From positions 1,798,001-1,862,000 of the forward strand of contig NZ_NERD01000002.1 of assembly GCF_002799155.1 (NCBI RefSeq): a DNA stretch of 64,000 bases, given 5' to 3'. The notes under the pieces were generated by a model. That model was not told the origin of the DNA. It worked only from the letters and a program-made list of their open reading frames with translations, and did not search any database. Shown one piece after another: positions 1-8,852 of this stretch. The DNA is from Stenotrophomonas maltophilia (GTDB lineage Bacteria > Pseudomonadota > Gammaproteobacteria > Xanthomonadales > Xanthomonadaceae). Position numbers and translations under genes: made by a program. Position 1 is the stretch's first letter. Each line of letters opens with the position of its first letter.

Positions 1-204
1 TTACGCTTGTCTGCCGGCGTCGCTCATTCCTTGTGGAGCGGCGTCGGCAGGCATTCTGTCCGCGCACCTATGGCGGGCGGTGCGTGGGGGCCCCGTGCCC
101 GCCGGCGTTTCGCAGGAGTCGTCACCGGTATTGCAACCACGCACTGTCCGCCACCTTGCTGTTAAGCCGGGTGGCACCTTCGTCATCTACATGAGGAAGC
201 CGCC

Positions 205-579
205 ATGAGCGCCAACCGCTACCCGTACCTGTTCGCCACGCTGGGCGATGCCGCCCGCCAGCTGCCCGACGACATTGCCCGGCCGCTGGAAACCACCCTT
301 GCCGCCAACCCCGCGGCCAACGGCATTACTTTGCTGGCGTGCCTGCAACGCATCCGCGAAGTGGACGCGACCGACGGCCAGCCGCTGCAGCGCAAGGGGC
401 GCGCGCCGGGCCAGTGCACCGCGCTGGCGCGCATCAACCGGGCCAACGCGGGCCTGACGGTGCTGCTGGAACTGCTGCATGCCAGCGAGCGCGTGCGCGT
501 GGATGGCGACGAAGCGCAGCAGGTGGGCAATGACGTGCGCGAGGGCCTGCTGCTGGCCTGCAGAGGGCTGTCGGAGTAA
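205..579 (+). CDS. Small conserved protein of unknown function, paralogue of the protein at 19759-20124
   Basis: This is a 124-residue soluble protein with no signal peptide or membrane segment. A GAGGAAG ribosome binding site lies 5 bases before the ATG. The middle and C-terminal part (DGQP, then GQCTALARINRANAGL, then a helical ERVRVDGDEAQQVGNDV stretch) aligns in order with the protein at 19759-20124, so the two form a small paralogous family. The layout resembles small Pseudomonas and Xanthomonas DUF proteins built around paired helices, but no function can be assigned. It converges on macB and ends before a strong hairpin. Confidence 0.72.
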   Translation: MSANRYPYLFATLGDAARQLPDDIARPLETTLAANPAANGITLLACLQRIREVDATDGQPLQRKGRAPGQCTALARINRANAGLTVLLELLHASERVRVDGDEAQQVGNDVREGLLLACRGLSE

Positions 580-612
580 GTGGACACGCAGGTCTACGCG
601 GCCTGACCGATC

Positions 613-645
613 GCGCCGGGCATTGCCCGGCGCCACCCCATGGGT
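613..645. terminator. Bidirectional hairpin between convergent genes
   Basis: GCGCCGGGC, a 3-base loop and its perfect complement GCCCGGCGC (613-633) are followed at once by CACCC-AT-GGGTG (634-645). The hairpins sit between the stop of the small gene ending at 579 and the stop of macB at 656. There is no long T-run, so they may act as a Rho-independent terminator only weakly, or as an mRNA 3' end stabiliser. Confidence 0.5.
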
Positions 646-655
646 GGACAGGCCG

Positions 656-2599
656 TCACTCCGCCGCCAGCGTCTGGATCGGGTCCAGCTGCGCCGCGCT
701 GCGCGCCGGAAAGTAGCCGAAGCCGAGCCCGATCGCAGACGAACACGCCAGCGCAGCAAGCACTGGTCCTGGCGTGAACAGGAACGGCACACCCAGCGAC
801 AGCAGGCTGGACAGCGCACCCACGGCGAAGGCCAACAGCACGCCCAGCACGCCACCGAACAGGCAGATCAGCACGGCCTCGATCAGGAACTGGCGCAGGA
901 TGTCGCCCTGCCGCGCGCCCACTGCCAGCCGCACGCCGATCTCGCGCACGCGCTCCTTCACCGAGACCAGCATGATGTTCATCACCCCTACCCCGCCCAC
1001 CACCAGCGCCACGGCGGCAATGGCGGAGACCAGCGCGGCCAGGGTCTGGCTGGACTTCATCACCGCCTTGCGGATCTGGTCGGCGTTGTAGATGAAGAAA
1101 TCGCGTCGGCCATGCAGGCGTTCCAGCTCGGCCCCGAGCGAGGCCTCGGCGGCATTGGTGGGTACGTGGTCGCGTACGCGCACGGTAATGCTCTCCAGGC
1201 GCTGGCTGCCCAGCAGACGCGAGGCCGCCGAAGTGTACGGCACGTAGACCGTGGGGGTTGCACCACCGGCGAACGCAGTGGCCCCCACCACACCGATCAC
1301 CTCCACCGGCATGCCGCCCAGCAGCACCGTGCTGCCGATCGGGTTGCCGGTGAACAACGCCTTGGCGGCCTTCTGGTCGACCACGCCCACTGCACGGTGC
1401 GCCTCCACTTCGGCGTCGGTGAAGAAGCGGCCGGCCTTCAGCCGCAGCCCACGTACGCGCGGCATGTCGGCTCCCACGCCCAGCACCTGGGTGTTGGCGC
1501 GCCGGTTGCCCTGCAGCGCGGCCACCGATCCGCTCAGGTTCGGGCTAACGCTGTCCACGTAACTCAACGCTGCAAGGTGGTCCGCGTCGCCCACCACCAG
1601 CGTCTCGATCTCCGCCGAGCGCGGGTCACCGAAGTCGGCGCCCGGGAAGATCTCCAGCGTGCTGGCGCCCAGTTCGTTGATCTGCGATTCGACCTGTGCC
1701 TGTGCACCCTTGCCCAGCGCAACCACGGTCACCACCGCCGCGACACCGATGATGATGCCGAGCATGGTCAGCAGCGTGCGCAGGCGATGGGCCAGCATCG
1801 AGCGCACGGCCATGCGTGCCGCTTCGCGAACCGCATCCGTGCGTGCGCGGCGCTCGGTGGCCGGCGAAGGTCCGCGTTCGGGCGCGATTCCTGCAGCGGC
1901 AGCTCGCGCGCCACGCCCCCCGCGGTCGGCCACCACCCGGCCGTCAGCAATCTCGATCACCCGTGCCGCGTTGGCGGCAATCGCCGCATCGTGCGTCACC
2001 AGGATCACCGTGTGGCCCTGCGCGTGCATGCGCTTCAGCTCGGCCATCACCTGCTGGCCACTGGCGTGGTCGAGCGCGCCGGTCGGTTCGTCGGCCAGCA
2101 CGATCGCGCCGCCGTTCATCAGCGAACGGGCAATGGACACGCGCTGCTGCTGGCCACCGGACAGCTGGCTTGGCCGGTTCGCGGTGCGTTCGCCCAACCC
2201 CAGTGTCTCCAGCAGGCTGCGCGCGCGGGCCGTGCGCAGCCCCGTCTCTACGCCGGCATAGACCGCCGGCAGTGCCACGTTCTCGGTGGCACTCAGGTTC
2301 TCCATCAGGTTGTAGCGCTGGAAGATGAAACCGAAATGCTCGCGGCGCAGCCGCGCCAGCGCATCCGGCGCCATCTGCTCGGTGGCCTCGCCGTTCACGC
2401 GGTAGCTGCCCTCGGTCGGCCGGTCCAGGCAACCCAGTATGTTCATCAGCGTTGACTTGCCCGAGCCCGAGGGGCCGATGATGGCGATGAACTCGCCGGC
2501 ATCGATGCGCAGCGATACGTCCTTCAGCACCACCACCTCGCCGGCGGCCGAGCGATAGGCGCGTGATACGCCCTGTAGTTCCAGCAGTGCATCGGCCAT
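656..2599 (-). CDS. macB: MacB-type ABC exporter, fused ATPase and permease
   Basis: This is a 647-residue inner-membrane exporter that couples ATP hydrolysis to periplasmic extrusion of macrolides, peptides or envelope compounds through a MacA adaptor and an outer-membrane channel. The N-terminal ATPase has Walker A GPSGSGKST (about residues 42-50), signature LSGGQQQR and Walker B with ADEPTGALD. It is followed by a first membrane helix near residue 275, a large periplasmic domain and three C-terminal helices, which is the MacB order and length. The ATG at 2599 follows a GGGG motif. A GTG at 2605, overlapping the macA stop, is an alternative. It is translationally coupled to macA. No TolC-like gene follows. 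Confidence 0.9.
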   Translation of the reverse strand: MADALLELQGVSRAYRSAAGEVVVLKDVSLRIDAGEFIAIIGPSGSGKSTLMNILGCLDRPTEGSYRVNGEATEQMAPDALARLRREHFGFIFQRYNLMENLSATENVALPAVYAGVETGLRTARARSLLETLGLGERTANRPSQLSGGQQQRVSIARSLMNGGAIVLADEPTGALDHASGQQVMAELKRMHAQGHTVILVTHDAAIAANAARVIEIADGRVVADRGGRGARAAAAGIAPERGPSPATERRARTDAVREAARMAVRSMLAHRLRTLLTMLGIIIGVAAVVTVVALGKGAQAQVESQINELGASTLEIFPGADFGDPRSAEIETLVVGDADHLAALSYVDSVSPNLSGSVAALQGNRRANTQVLGVGADMPRVRGLRLKAGRFFTDAEVEAHRAVGVVDQKAAKALFTGNPIGSTVLLGGMPVEVIGVVGATAFAGGATPTVYVPYTSAASRLLGSQRLESITVRVRDHVPTNAAEASLGAELERLHGRRDFFIYNADQIRKAVMKSSQTLAALVSAIAAVALVVGGVGVMNIMLVSVKERVREIGVRLAVGARQGDILRQFLIEAVLICLFGGVLGVLLAFAVGALSSLLSLGVPFLFTPGPVLAALACSSAIGLGFGYFPARSAAQLDPIQTLAAE

Positions 2600-2601
2600 G
2601 C

Positions 2602-3783
2602 TCACATCCCCAGCAGGCTGGTCGGTTCGGCATCGCCGCCGCTGGGCGCCTGGCCGACCACCACGTTCTCACCCTCGCGCAGGCCGGACAGGATCTGCAC
2701 GGCGGTGGCGGTGCGCAGGCCGGTGGTGACCGCACGTTGCTGGGGGCGACCCTTGGCATCGACCACGCGCACGGTGGCGCGATTGCCGTCCTTGCCCTCC
2801 GGCTCGGCCAGCGCCGTCAATGGCACCTGCAACGCGTTGGTGACCCGCGCCAGCTGCACGGTCACCTTCACCGTCATCGAAGGCTTCAGCTTCAGGCCGG
2901 GATTGGCCACGTCGAACAGGCCGGCGTAGTACACCGCTTTCGGTGTCTGCGCAGCGCCGCCCGCATTGCCGGAAGCAGCGTCGGCAATCGAGGATGGCGC
3001 CGGCTCCAACTGCTGCAGGTGGGATTCATAGCGGCGGCCGCCCGGCCCCAGTGTCGAGAACCACAGCGCTTGTCCCGGCGCCACCAGCTCGACATCGGCC
3101 TCGGCGATCTCGGCACGCACGGTCATCGTATCCATCTGCGCCAGCATCACGATGGTCGGCGTGGTCTGCATCGAGTTCAACGTCTGCCCCGCCTTGGTGA
3201 CGATGGCCACGATGTAGCCGTCGCTGGGCGACACGATGCGGGTATAGCCCAGGTTGATCCGTGCGGTTTCGACCTGGGTCACGGCCTGGTCGATCTGCGC
3301 CTGCAGCGCGGCCACCTCCGAACGTGCCGCATCGCGTGCCACGCGTGCGCCTTCGAAGCCTTCCTGTGACACCAGGCGCGACGCCACCAGCTGCGACTGG
3401 CGCTCGTAGGCACGGCGGGCCTGCGCGTAGCGGGCCTGGCTGGCCGCATGCTGGGCACGCAGCGTGTTGGTGGCCGCCTCGGCGCTGCGCAGCGCGATAC
3501 GCTGCGGCTGCGAATCGACCTCGGCAATCAGGTCCCCGGCCTGCACGCGCTGGCCCAGCACCACATGCAGGCGCTTGACCTGGCCGGACACCTGCGCACC
3601 CACCGCCACCAGTTCCTTCGGATGGACCCGGCCAACCGCCTGTACGGTCTTCTCCAGATCCGCCACCCGTGCCGGTGCGGTGATCAGCGCGGCATCATCG
3701 CCGCCGGCAAACGCCCACCATCCAGCGCCCCCGGCCAACGTGGCCACGGCGGCGGCAATCATCCAGGTCCTGCGGTTGCTCAT
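2602..3783 (-). CDS. macA: MacA-type periplasmic adaptor (membrane fusion protein)
   Basis: This is a 393-residue adaptor that would bridge MacB to an outer-membrane channel. An N-terminal membrane anchor (residues about 6-25, starting MSNRRTWMI) is followed by the split lipoyl motif (VGAQVSGQVKRLHVVLGQRV), a long helical hairpin rich in Ala, Gln and Arg, the second lipoyl half (VSPSDGYIVAIVTKAGQTL) and a beta-barrel end. The open frame continues to 3882, but that extension has no signal-like character and would overlap the divergent promoter region, so the ATG at 3783 is preferred. Its stop abuts macB. Confidence 0.87.
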   Translation of the reverse strand: MSNRRTWMIAAAVATLAGGAGWWAFAGGDDAALITAPARVADLEKTVQAVGRVHPKELVAVGAQVSGQVKRLHVVLGQRVQAGDLIAEVDSQPQRIALRSAEAATNTLRAQHAASQARYAQARRAYERQSQLVASRLVSQEGFEGARVARDAARSEVAALQAQIDQAVTQVETARINLGYTRIVSPSDGYIVAIVTKAGQTLNSMQTTPTIVMLAQMDTMTVRAEIAEADVELVAPGQALWFSTLGPGGRRYESHLQQLEPAPSSIADAASGNAGGAAQTPKAVYYAGLFDVANPGLKLKPSMTVKVTVQLARVTNALQVPLTALAEPEGKDGNRATVRVVDAKGRPQQRAVTTGLRTATAVQILSGLREGENVVVGQAPSGGDAEPTSLLGM

Positions 3784-4059
3784 CGAAACGCCCGGCTGCA
3801 TGCAGTCGCCCAGTGCGACCGCCGAAACCGCAGTGTGGAAGCCCCTGATGGACGTTCCTTGTAGCCAGCGTGGAGATTGCATGGAGGCGCGGCGGACGTT
3901 CAGGCAGCAGCCCCGGGCCTGAACGCGGCGGCGCGTCCACGCAATCTCGACACAATCTCGACCAACTCTCCATCAACGGCCGCTAGCCTCGTCGGCCTCG
4001 CCGACTGCCCGCCTACGGCACCGCCCTTGCCCGCCCCAGCCTCGAAACCGCAGCATGCA

Positions 4060-4776
4060 ATGAAGCACGATCGCCATAACCGACCGGCACCCTTGGTGCT
4101 GATTGCCGAAGATGAGGGCGAAATCGCCGATATCCTCGGCGCCTACCTGGCCCGTTCCGGCCTGCGCACTACACGCGCCGCCGACGGCGAGGCAGCGCTT
4201 GCCCGCCACCGCCAACTGCGCCCGGACCTGGTGCTGCTGGATGTACAGATGCCCAAGCTGGACGGCTGGCAGGTATTGAGCGAACTGCGGCGGCGCGGCA
4301 ACACCCCGGTGATCATGCTCACCGCACTCGACCAGGACGTGGACAAGCTCACTGGCCTGCGCGTTGGCGCTGACGACTACGTGTCCAAGCCGTTCAATCC
4401 GGCCGAGATCGTCGCCCGCATCCAGGCCGTGCTGCGCCGCAGTGCCCGCACCGTGGCCGAAGAACCCAACGGGCTGATCCGCCAAGGACCCTTCGAGATC
4501 GACCTGCGCAGCCACGAGGTGACCGTGCGCCATGGCGAGCAGGTGCACGAACTGAACTTCACCCTCACCGAGTTCCGGCTGCTGGTGCACATGGCGCGTG
4601 CGCCACGGCAGGTGCATGCGCGGGCCGATCTCCTGCATGCCTGCCTGCCCGAGGGCGACGCGCAGGAACGCACCGTCGACAGCCATGTCAGCAAACTGCG
4701 GCGCAAGCTGGAGGATGTCGGCGTGATCGGCATTCCCGCCACCATCCGCGGCGTTGGCTACCGCTTCCTGGACTGA
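4060..4776 (+). CDS. OmpR-family response regulator (BaeR/AdeR/SmeR-like)
   Basis: This 238-residue regulator has an N-terminal receiver domain (acidic pair E17/D18, phospho-acceptor D61 in LLDVQMPKLDG, K in VSKPFNP) and a C-terminal winged helix (about residues 135-236, ending RGVGYRFLD). Sequence flavour and partner kinase resemble AdeR, BaeR and SmeR, which control drug efflux. It is divergent from macAB across about 280 bases and immediately followed by its kinase, so control of macAB is likely but inferred. The frame opens at 3877; the ATG at 4060, just before the receiver, is the sensible start. Confidence 0.86.
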   Translation: MKHDRHNRPAPLVLIAEDEGEIADILGAYLARSGLRTTRAADGEAALARHRQLRPDLVLLDVQMPKLDGWQVLSELRRRGNTPVIMLTALDQDVDKLTGLRVGADDYVSKPFNPAEIVARIQAVLRRSARTVAEEPNGLIRQGPFEIDLRSHEVTVRHGEQVHELNFTLTEFRLLVHMARAPRQVHARADLLHACLPEGDAQERTVDSHVSKLRRKLEDVGVIGIPATIRGVGYRFLD

Positions 4777-5856
4777 ATGATGAACCCCAAAGGCAAGAGC
4801 ATCGGCGGCCAGATCACGCTGTCCATCACGGTGGCCTCGCTGTGTTCGACGGTGTTGTCGATCAGCGGCTTCTACCTGTTCTATTACCTGATGGAAGTGT
4901 TCTACCCGCGCTGGTATGACGAGCCGGAAACAATCATGCCGTCCGGGCTGGAATGGCTGTGGATCTGCTTGACCGCCACCGTGGTCGTCATCTTCGCCAC
5001 GCTCGTTGCCTCGCGCCTGACCCGGCGCATCATCACGCCGTTGAACTCGGTGGCCGAGAGCCTGCGCCGGGTCGCCAGCGGCGATCTGGACGCGCGTGCG
5101 CGCGGTGGTGACACCACGATGGTCGAAGCGGCCACGCTGGTCAGCGATTTCAACTCCATGGCAGAGCGGCTCAGCCGCATGTCCGAGAACCGGGTGTTCT
5201 GGAACGCGGCGATCGCACATGAACTGCGCACGCCGATGACCATCCTGCGCGGCCGCCTGCAGGGCATCGCCGAAGGCGTGTTCGAACCGGGGCCGGAGCA
5301 GTTCAACAGCATGCTCACCCAGCTGGAGGGCCTCACCCGCATCATCGAGGACCTGCGCGTGGTCAGCCTGGCAGAGAGCGGCCATCTGGATCTGCGCCTG
5401 CAGCGCAGCGATGTCAGCGTGCAGCTGGCCGCGGTGGTGGAAGCGATGTCCGAGGCGCTGACCGAGAGCGGTTTCTCGGTGACGCTGGACGCGCGTCCAT
5501 CGCTGGCGGATTGCGATCCTGCACGCATCCGCCAGGCAGTACTGGCACTGTTGGAGAATGCACGACGCCATGCCATTCCCTGCCCGTTGCGGGTGCGCGT
5601 CACGCTGGCGCAGGGCCATTGCACGGTGGCGGTGGAGGACGGCGGCCCCGGCGTGCCGGACGAGCTGCGCGACAGCATCTTCGAGGCGTTCCAGCGCACC
5701 GATGTCTCGCGTTCGCGGCAGAGCGGTGGCTCCGGGCTTGGCCTGGCGGTCGTGCGTGCGATTGCCGTTGCCCATCACGGAACAGCACAGTGCCGGGCCA
5801 CCGAACGGGGTGGCAGTTCGTTCGAGATCCGCTGGCCAGTGCATGCGCGTCGCTGA
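4777..5856 (+). CDS. Sensor histidine kinase partner of the upstream regulator (BaeS/AdeS-like)
   Basis: This is a 359-residue inner-membrane kinase. Two membrane helices (about 13-38 and 60-80) flank a very short periplasmic loop, suggesting sensing within or close to the membrane. HAMP follows (about 80-135), then the dimerisation domain with H148 in AIAHELRTP and an ATPase domain with N, DGGPGVP and GGSGLGLAVV boxes. The AHELRTPMTILRGRLQG stretch is typical of AdeS/BaeS. The ATG starts one base after the regulator's TGA, so the two are co-translated. Confidence 0.86.
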   Translation: MMNPKGKSIGGQITLSITVASLCSTVLSISGFYLFYYLMEVFYPRWYDEPETIMPSGLEWLWICLTATVVVIFATLVASRLTRRIITPLNSVAESLRRVASGDLDARARGGDTTMVEAATLVSDFNSMAERLSRMSENRVFWNAAIAHELRTPMTILRGRLQGIAEGVFEPGPEQFNSMLTQLEGLTRIIEDLRVVSLAESGHLDLRLQRSDVSVQLAAVVEAMSEALTESGFSVTLDARPSLADCDPARIRQAVLALLENARRHAIPCPLRVRVTLAQGHCTVAVEDGGPGVPDELRDSIFEAFQRTDVSRSRQSGGSGLGLAVVRAIAVAHHGTAQCRATERGGSSFEIRWPVHARR

Positions 5857-5886
5857 GGGCGCAACGTTGCAGCAGGCGCTGCTCTG

Positions 5887-5908
5887 GTAGCGGCCCACCT
5901 TGGTGGGC
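5887..5908 (+). repeat. SMAG-type GTAG palindrome, single unit
   Basis: A GTAG head is followed by GCCCACC-TT-GGTGGGC, a 7-bp stem with a 2-base loop. The same palindrome recurs at 6987, 13261 and 13344. It lies just behind the sensor kinase gene and could form the 3' end of that transcript. Confidence 0.75.
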
Positions 5909-6056
5909 ATTCGCATCGCTGAACGGCGCCGGTTTCTCCACGCAATCTCCATCGTCCCTCCATGCCCGCTCCAAAGGGCTGCAGATACTGGGCGTGACCA
6001 GGGAGGCGGCAGGTATCCAGCCCCCTGCCCTGTCTCCACCCTGCCCAGGCATCCCC

Positions 6057-6983
6057 ATGAAACACCCGCACGATCCGGCGGCCGCCGCCGGCAGCATCGG
6101 CCAGCAGAACGCGGCCGCCACCCTCAAGGCCATCCTGCGCACCTACCCGTGGCAGCTCACCGGCACCTTTTCGCTGGTGGCGCTGGAAAATGCGCTGTTG
6201 CTGGCGTATCCGCTGTTTGCCGGCTTCGCGGTGGACGCGATCATCCGCGGCGACATCGGCCACGCCATTTCCTACGCCGGCGTGGTGCTGCTGTTCTGGC
6301 TGGTCGGCGCCGCCCGCCGTGCGGTCGATACCCGCACCTTCACCCGCATCTATGCCGACCTGGCGGTAAACGTGGTGCAGGCGCAGCGCAGGCTGGGCCA
6401 GGCCACCTCCACCTCGGCCGCACGCGTGGTGCTGGCCCGTGAGTTCGTCGACTTCTTCGAGAAGCACGTACCGATCATCGCCACCGCGCTGGTATCGATG
6501 TTCGGTGCGGCGGTGATGCTGCTGGTGATCGAACCACTGGTGGGCGCCGCGAGCCTGATCGCACTGCTTGGCGCAGTGTTGCTGATGCCGTCGTTCGCAC
6601 GCCGCAACGAGCAACTGCATGGCCGCCTGAACAACCGGCTGGAACATGAAATCCGCCTGGTCGACCGGGTCAGTCCGTCGGTGCTGCGTCGCCACTACAC
6701 AACGCTGTCGCGGCTGCGCATCCTGCTCTCGGACCGGGAAGCTGGGGCCTTCGTTGTGGTGGGCGCGGCGGCAGCGGTGCTGTTCGCGTTGACCATCGGC
6801 CGTCTCGCCACTACCGACGGTGTGACGCCGGGCCATGTGTACGCGGTGATGACCTATCTGTGGACGTTCGTCGGCAGCCTGGATGATGCACCGTCGATGG
6901 TGGATCAGCTGGCGCGGTTGAAGGACATCGGTCGCCGCGTCAGCCCTGGCATGGAAGATGCGGAGCGCAAGGATGCCGCGTGA
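6057..6983 (+). CDS. Stand-alone six-helix ABC transporter membrane domain
   Basis: This 308-residue protein matches the ABC exporter transmembrane domain family of about 240-300 residues that lacks a nucleotide-binding domain. Hydrophobic helices occur near residues 34-60, 70-90, 140-165, 168-185, 228-250 and 255-285. The intracellular loop has the exporter-like VDTRTFTRIYADLAVNVV and REFVDFFEKHVP stretches. No Walker or signature motif is present, and no ATPase gene is adjacent. A partner or non-transport role is unknown. The ATG at 6057 follows a C-rich stretch with no clear Shine-Dalgarno. Confidence 0.75.
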   Translation: MKHPHDPAAAAGSIGQQNAAATLKAILRTYPWQLTGTFSLVALENALLLAYPLFAGFAVDAIIRGDIGHAISYAGVVLLFWLVGAARRAVDTRTFTRIYADLAVNVVQAQRRLGQATSTSAARVVLAREFVDFFEKHVPIIATALVSMFGAAVMLLVIEPLVGAASLIALLGAVLLMPSFARRNEQLHGRLNNRLEHEIRLVDRVSPSVLRRHYTTLSRLRILLSDREAGAFVVVGAAAAVLFALTIGRLATTDGVTPGHVYAVMTYLWTFVGSLDDAPSMVDQLARLKDIGRRVSPGMEDAERKDAA

Positions 6984-6986
6984 CCG

Positions 6987-7046
6987 GTAGATGCCCACCT
7001 TGCTGGGCAACGATGTATCGCGGCGCCAACCAAGGTTGGCGACTAC
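6987..7046. repeat. SMAG dimer: GTAG head to CTAC tail
   Basis: Two palindromes in opposite orientation (stem near GCCCACC at 6993, and GCCAACC-AA-GGTTGGC at 7025-7040) are bounded by GTAG (6987-6990) and CTAC (7043-7046). The element lies between convergent genes, and its tail provides the stop codon of the TetR gene. Confidence 0.82.
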
Positions 7047-7651
7047 GTTGCCGTGCGCCCGCACATCGCCAACGCACCGATGATCAACGCTTCCATGCTG
7101 CGGTCGAACTCGGCCTCCTGCGCCTTCCGATCCAACGGGCGTCGCGTGGTATCTACCACTGCGTGCCGCGAATACACGGTGTCAGCCAAGGCCACGGCGT
7201 GATAGGCCACGGTGGACAACAGCCACGCCGCCTGCTCCAGCGGCAGGCCGTGCACGCGACTGAATTCGGCATGGTGGCGCTGGATGCGCGCCAGCATCTC
7301 CGGTGTCTTCGCGCCGTGGCTGACCAGGAACGGCGCCAGGCCCGGATTGGCATCCACCAGCGCCCGCAGTGAACGTTGGAATGCGCGCAGGTCCACTTCG
7401 ATGGAAACATCGGCGTCGGCATCCAGCGGCGGTGCCTGCCAACGCTCGAAGATCACCTCAGCCACCAGTTCGCGTAGCGCCGCCAGATTCGCCACATGCT
7501 TGTACAGCGCGATGTGGCTGACCCCCAGCGCTGCTGCGACGCCCACGAAGCTCAGCCCCGGCAGCGTCATCGCGATGCCAGCGTCGGCGATACGCTCTCG
7601 GGTGATGGTGGGCGGTCGCCCCCGGGCAGCGGTCTTCTTCGGTGCAGCCAT
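7043..7651 (-). CDS. TetR-family repressor divergent from the siderophore reductase/receptor operon
   Basis: This 202-residue regulator has an N-terminal helix-turn-helix (RGRPPTITRERIADAGIAM, then a recognition region around GVSHIALYKHVAN) and a variable ligand-binding C-terminus. It is paralogous to the TetR protein at 14603-15202, which also stands divergent from a TonB receptor. The candidate operator at 7766-7793 lies between this gene and the reductase gene. The frame extends upstream to 7765, but the ATG at 7651 gives the usual short Lys/Arg-rich N-tail. The TAG stop lies inside the flanking SMAG repeat. Confidence 0.86.
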   Translation of the reverse strand: MAAPKKTAARGRPPTITRERIADAGIAMTLPGLSFVGVAAALGVSHIALYKHVANLAALRELVAEVIFERWQAPPLDADADVSIEVDLRAFQRSLRALVDANPGLAPFLVSHGAKTPEMLARIQRHHAEFSRVHGLPLEQAAWLLSTVAYHAVALADTVYSRHAVVDTTRRPLDRKAQEAEFDRSMEALIIGALAMCGRTAT

Positions 7652-7765
7652 GCTGTTGCGGTTCCTGCGCGGCGCGCTGGCAAGGCCTGCCATGGTGGTC
7701 TGCGGCAACGCAATGGTCAACGCGCTGCATACGCCTCCAGCAGGCCTGGGTTGCGGGGCGCTCAA

Positions 7766-7793
7766 TTTAGTTTACTATGATGTAACTAATTAG
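7766..7793. promoter_or_regulatory. Candidate TetR operator, dyad TTAGTT-N11-AACTAA
   Basis: An inverted repeat (TTAGTT at 7767-7772, AACTAA at 7784-7789, extended to TTAGTTTAC and GTAACTAA arms) is embedded in AT-rich DNA between divergent genes. Almost the same sequence, ending in AACTAATTAG, occurs in the promoter of the paralogous TetR/receptor pair at 15252. It probably overlaps promoter elements of both genes. Confidence 0.6.
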
Positions 7794-7820
7794 CATTCGC
7801 AGCCTTCTGGATCGTTGTCG

Positions 7821-8657
7821 ATGTCCGCGCCCACCCTTTCCACCACCCCGGCCGGGCCGCTGCGCGGCGCAGACCACGACCGTGGCCTGCAGGCGCTGCG
7901 CGTCCACGTGGTTGACGTCACCCAGCCCTGCGCCAGCCTGCTCCGGCTGGTCGTGCAGCTGCCGCCACAGGCCGAGCTGGCACCCTGGCAGCGCGCCAAC
8001 ACCGCCGTGCGCATCCAGCTCGGCGCCGCCTTCAGCGATGTGTCACGGATCTACACCGTGCGCAGCGTCGACGCGCAGACGCGCCGTTTCACGCTGGACG
8101 TGGTGCTGCACGAGGCACCGGGGCCGATGCTGGCCTGGGTGCTTGCGCTGCAGCCCGGCGACGCCTTCGATCTCACTGGTCCGCGACCGCATCTGCAGGT
8201 GCCGCATCGTCAGGGTAGCGTTGCCCTGCTGTTCGCCGACCAGAGTGCCATCCCGGCCCTGTTCGCCTTGCTCCAGCAGTGGCCCAGCGGCCTTCGCGCG
8301 CAAGCCTGGATCGCTTCGAATGACCCCTTCCCGGTAGACGAACTGCCCGCCGTCGACGGCGTCTGCATACAGCGACTGGCCACGGGCGCTACGCCGTTGC
8401 TGCGGCAGGCACGACGTTTGCGCACGGAGACGAACAACACTGTCTGGGCCGCAGGCGAACGCGAGGAGATGCGCACCCTGCGCCGCTACTTCCTCGAAGC
8501 ATGCGGTCTGCCGCGCGCAGACGTCGCCGTTGCCGGTTACTGGAAACACGGCCAGACCACCACCGAGACCGACCAGCGTCGCCGCCGCAACTACGAGCGC
8601 GTGCTGGCGCGCGGCGGTGGCCTGCAGGACCTCGACGACCTCGCCGACGATATCTGA
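7821..8657 (+). CDS. Siderophore-interacting protein (flavin-dependent ferric-siderophore reductase)
   Basis: This is a 278-residue cytoplasmic SIP/ViuB-family reductase that releases iron from imported ferric siderophores. The N-terminal FAD-binding barrel carries the SRIYTVR motif (family consensus RxYTxR). The C-terminal NAD(P)H lobe carries WAAGE and GYWKHG, both family hallmarks, in the expected order and spacing. It is the first gene of an operon with a TonB receptor and PepSY genes, and is transcribed away from a TetR repressor. The ATG at 7821 is preferred to an in-frame TTG 6 bases upstream. Confidence 0.88.
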   Translation: MSAPTLSTTPAGPLRGADHDRGLQALRVHVVDVTQPCASLLRLVVQLPPQAELAPWQRANTAVRIQLGAAFSDVSRIYTVRSVDAQTRRFTLDVVLHEAPGPMLAWVLALQPGDAFDLTGPRPHLQVPHRQGSVALLFADQSAIPALFALLQQWPSGLRAQAWIASNDPFPVDELPAVDGVCIQRLATGATPLLRQARRLRTETNNTVWAAGEREEMRTLRRYFLEACGLPRADVAVAGYWKHGQTTTETDQRRRRNYERVLARGGGLQDLDDLADDI

Positions 8658-8852
8658 TCCACCCCGCAGCATCCGCGCCCCGCGCTTCGTTCCACCCAGC
8701 CACAGATCGCCCACGCACCTCGCGTGAAGCACTGCCACAGCGGCAGCGCCGTGCCCTCTGCCAGCCAATCCACAGCCCGCGTCGTCCTGCCCCTGCAGGT
8801 CACCGACGGCGCCGTGCTGGCCGATCGCACGACCCACCACACGAGAACCGCC

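Noticed and set aside
1..186. 61-codon minus-strand frame at the window start
   Set aside because: Arg/Pro/Thr-rich with no ribosome binding site, and it lies in the upstream region of the gene at 205.
3973..6039. Minus-strand frame of 688 codons opposite the two-component genes
   Set aside because: Antisense of clear coding genes with no recognisable protein features.
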